Source: Topomyia yanbarensis (lineage: Eukaryota > Arthropoda > Insecta > Diptera > Culicidae). Taken from it: a stretch of DNA of 64,000 nt. The notes beneath the pieces were generated by a model. That model was not told the origin of the DNA. It ran no database searches and saw nothing but the letters and a program-made list of their open reading frames with translations. Location of the stretch: contig NC_080671.1 in NCBI RefSeq assembly GCF_030247195.1, positions 2,632,501 through 2,696,500 on the forward strand, read 5' to 3'. The position numbers and the translations under genes were made by a program. Below are positions 62,098 through 64,000 of this stretch, piece after piece. Position 1 is the first letter of the stretch, and each line of letters starts with the position of its first letter.

Positions 62098-63067
62098 TGT
62101 TTGGTATGTGAAACTGCCCAAAAATCGAAAGCAAAAAGAAATTTAATGATCTCCGTTATTTTTATATCTAAGATAGCAGATACAAAATTTAAGATGAGGT
62201 ATATTCAAGATATTCTGACATCTAGAATTACGCGACATGGACATTTTTAATACAAGAAATATATCAAAAGATCGCAAATTGATGCCTGCCGTCATTTGAC
62301 ATCTGATGTGGCGAGCTATACTACTGGTATTCAATAACCTTTTAATGGTAAAAAATCATGAAACAAGGGCATTTTTGATATCAAAAAGTTGTCTAGAGAT
62401 TAAAAATTTGCATCCCAATATGGTGTTATTTTCACGACGATTTAGCATTTAAAAGCATGCATATTTAAATAGGAATATAATTCCAAAGAAACGAAACTTG
62501 AATTGCGTCGTAAATTAGAAATTCAAAATGGCGGAATTATATTAAAAATGATTACCTATTCATGATGATTTAACAACTAGCATGGTTACAGTATGGACCA
62601 ATAACCACATTAATGATGGTCGTTTACATGTTTTGTTGTATTGAGACAGACAATTTCGTGACTGGTGACAATGTGAATAATTTTTTTTTCATTCGACTGT
62701 TTGCGCAACATTTTTTTTAATTTGATTGTTCTGCAGTAAATGTATGTATGTAACATCAACTGGCATCGCCGGAAATATTTATTCCATTAAGAGTCGATTT
62801 CTTCACACTAACTTAACTTTTAAATCAGCTGTTCACCATTACGTTTAATCGATCCTAAGAAACTTAGTTTCCAACGGCGGCCTATTAAATGAAAGTGTTC
62901 TTTCTATTCGTTATTTGATTACTGTTCTCAATGAATTAAGTTTTCTAGTAATTGAATAGTTGAGTGGTAGTTTTCTCTAAAGTCGAATATTCGCGATCAA
63001 ACCTTCTAGAGGACGTCCATAATGTGTCAAAACGATGTACAGTAACAGCAATAATAACAGAAATCTT
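62098..63067. other. AT-rich DNA, nothing recognised
   Basis: No recognisable gene or repeat pair. Confidence 0.45.
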
Positions 63068-63314
63068 GAGCGTTTTTTCAAATCGTCATATCTGCAATGA
63101 GTTACTCTCTTTGTTTACTTTCTCTTCTGTTAATAATTGGGTCTCTTTAACATTTATCCCTCAACTCTTCGCATAATATGCTAGTTAAAACCACCGCCTT
63201 TCGATCTGTACTGTAAAATAAGTGAAAAGTGCTATAGTGACGCCGTAAAAATCGAAAGAGAAAGTAAACAAAGAGAGTAACTCATTGCAGATATGATGTT
63301 TTGAAAAAACGCTC
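63068..63314. mobile_element. 247-bp TIR element
   Basis: Terminal inverted repeats of about 60 bases with few differences: GAGCGTTTTTTCAAA... and, from the right, GAGCGTTTTTTCAAAACATC, both leading into TGCAATGAGTTACTCTCTTT. Target duplication not clear. Non-coding MITE. Confidence 0.8.
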
Positions 63315-64000
63315 AGGAAATATGTTTTATCAGCACTCAATTAATAAGGACCAAAACGTTTAACAGTGAGTGTCCCCCAATTGCGTCTGAGTTGCTTACA
63401 ATATGTGAATAACACATACATACACGCAATTGCCTCTGTGCAAGGATATATGTATCAATACGATACGCCGTAGCAGTAATAATAAGGATATATGTATACA
63501 TAATGCGAGTGTGTGCTCGAGATTATTCGAGAATCGCCTAACCAGCGCAACCAGACGTGGATTAGATCTCATTGATACGACTATAAATAACCCAGGCCTC
63601 TTTTAATGAATGTGGAGTTATTGATTTCATTAATTTAATGGATGTTATTGTTTTTATTATTTCAATGACTTTGCTGATTTCATTGTTTTCTTTAATTTCA
63701 ATTTAAACATTTTGACATTAACATCAATTTATATGCTCTGGACAACTTTGCCGAATCAAATATATCTCTATATCTCGGTTTCATGCAAGACAAGGTAGCG
63801 GTTTTTAGTTTGGTGTGCGCCATCTTGGTTTTCAGCATTGAAACGAACATCAATTGTTGAACTGTTAACAACTGCTCAGAACCAGCCATTTCGATATTCC
63901 CCCATCGACTCTCTACAACTCATTGAACCCAATTCAGTTGTCTATTCGGCAGCACTGCACACAAATTTACTGCTTCTTCTTTAAACCGCAGCACCGTGTA
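63315..64000. other. Terminal stretch, no gene recognised
   Basis: A run of ATTTCATT-like simple sequence lies at 63600-63720. The 63-codon minus frame at 63698-63889 has no recognisable domain. Confidence 0.4.

Overview
This is eukaryotic, AT-rich, intron-dominated DNA. It is most likely from a culicine (Aedes-like) mosquito. The basis is an ETS gene of the insect ERG/FLI1 type with very large introns, plus a dense load of insect transposons: TTAA-flanked piggyBac, hAT-type and TA-flanked MITEs, tRNA-derived SINEs, RTE- and CR1/Jockey-type LINEs, and a short repeat with a CCCGGCCC core that I know from Aedes. There are no bacterial operons and no CRISPR array.

One host gene is supported, on the minus strand. 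It is an ERG/FLI1-class ETS transcription factor, best matched to Ets21C. I can place three coding exons by homology, splice signals and reading phase: 47151-47198 (linker before the ETS domain), 46750-46936 (first two thirds of the ETS domain) and 17801-18263 (last third of the ETS domain, C-terminal tail and stop). A fourth, 57706-57898, is a candidate first coding exon: His-rich, GC-rich, with a donor in the right phase. With it the four exons total 891 nt, exactly 297 codons including the stop. The ETS domain is cut by an intron of about 28.5 kb (18264-46749).

That intron holds a nested set of transposons. A hAT-type element ('Unit A', 19628-42369, 8-bp target duplication GTGATGAC) was entered by a 5'-truncated LINE (25419-40934, minus). 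The LINE was entered by a SINE (38410-38585) and by an 11.6-kb hAT-like element with long inverted ends (26390-37968, duplication CTTGAGGC). The latter carries a second copy of the first family in the opposite orientation ('Unit B', 30567-36441, duplication GCTATCAC). Two 756-bp MITEs that look identical sit at 23994-24749 and 28029-28784, with 3-bp duplications. Unit A also holds a further TIR element (21771-23638), itself carrying a LINE 3' fragment and a MITE. Because Units A and B are inverted relative to each other in a transcribed intron, the pre-mRNA could fold into long double-stranded RNA.

The rest is repeat-rich flank. At 1-17.6 kb, downstream of the gene, there are several MITEs, a broken Ty3/gypsy gag-protease relic and a LINE RNase H relic with altered catalytic residues. 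At 42.4-45 kb (same intron) there are a decayed piggyBac and an RTE endonuclease relic. At 47-64 kb there are hAT and pogo-like MITEs, Tc1/mariner, LINE ORF1 and Mutator-type transposase relics, and three long-inverted-repeat elements (51912-52943, 53391-54271, 60914-62091). These three share TTAGACTG/TTAGAGTG-like ends and 6-bp target duplications near TGTACA, and look like one little-known family. All calls come from reading the sequence by eye; no database search was run.
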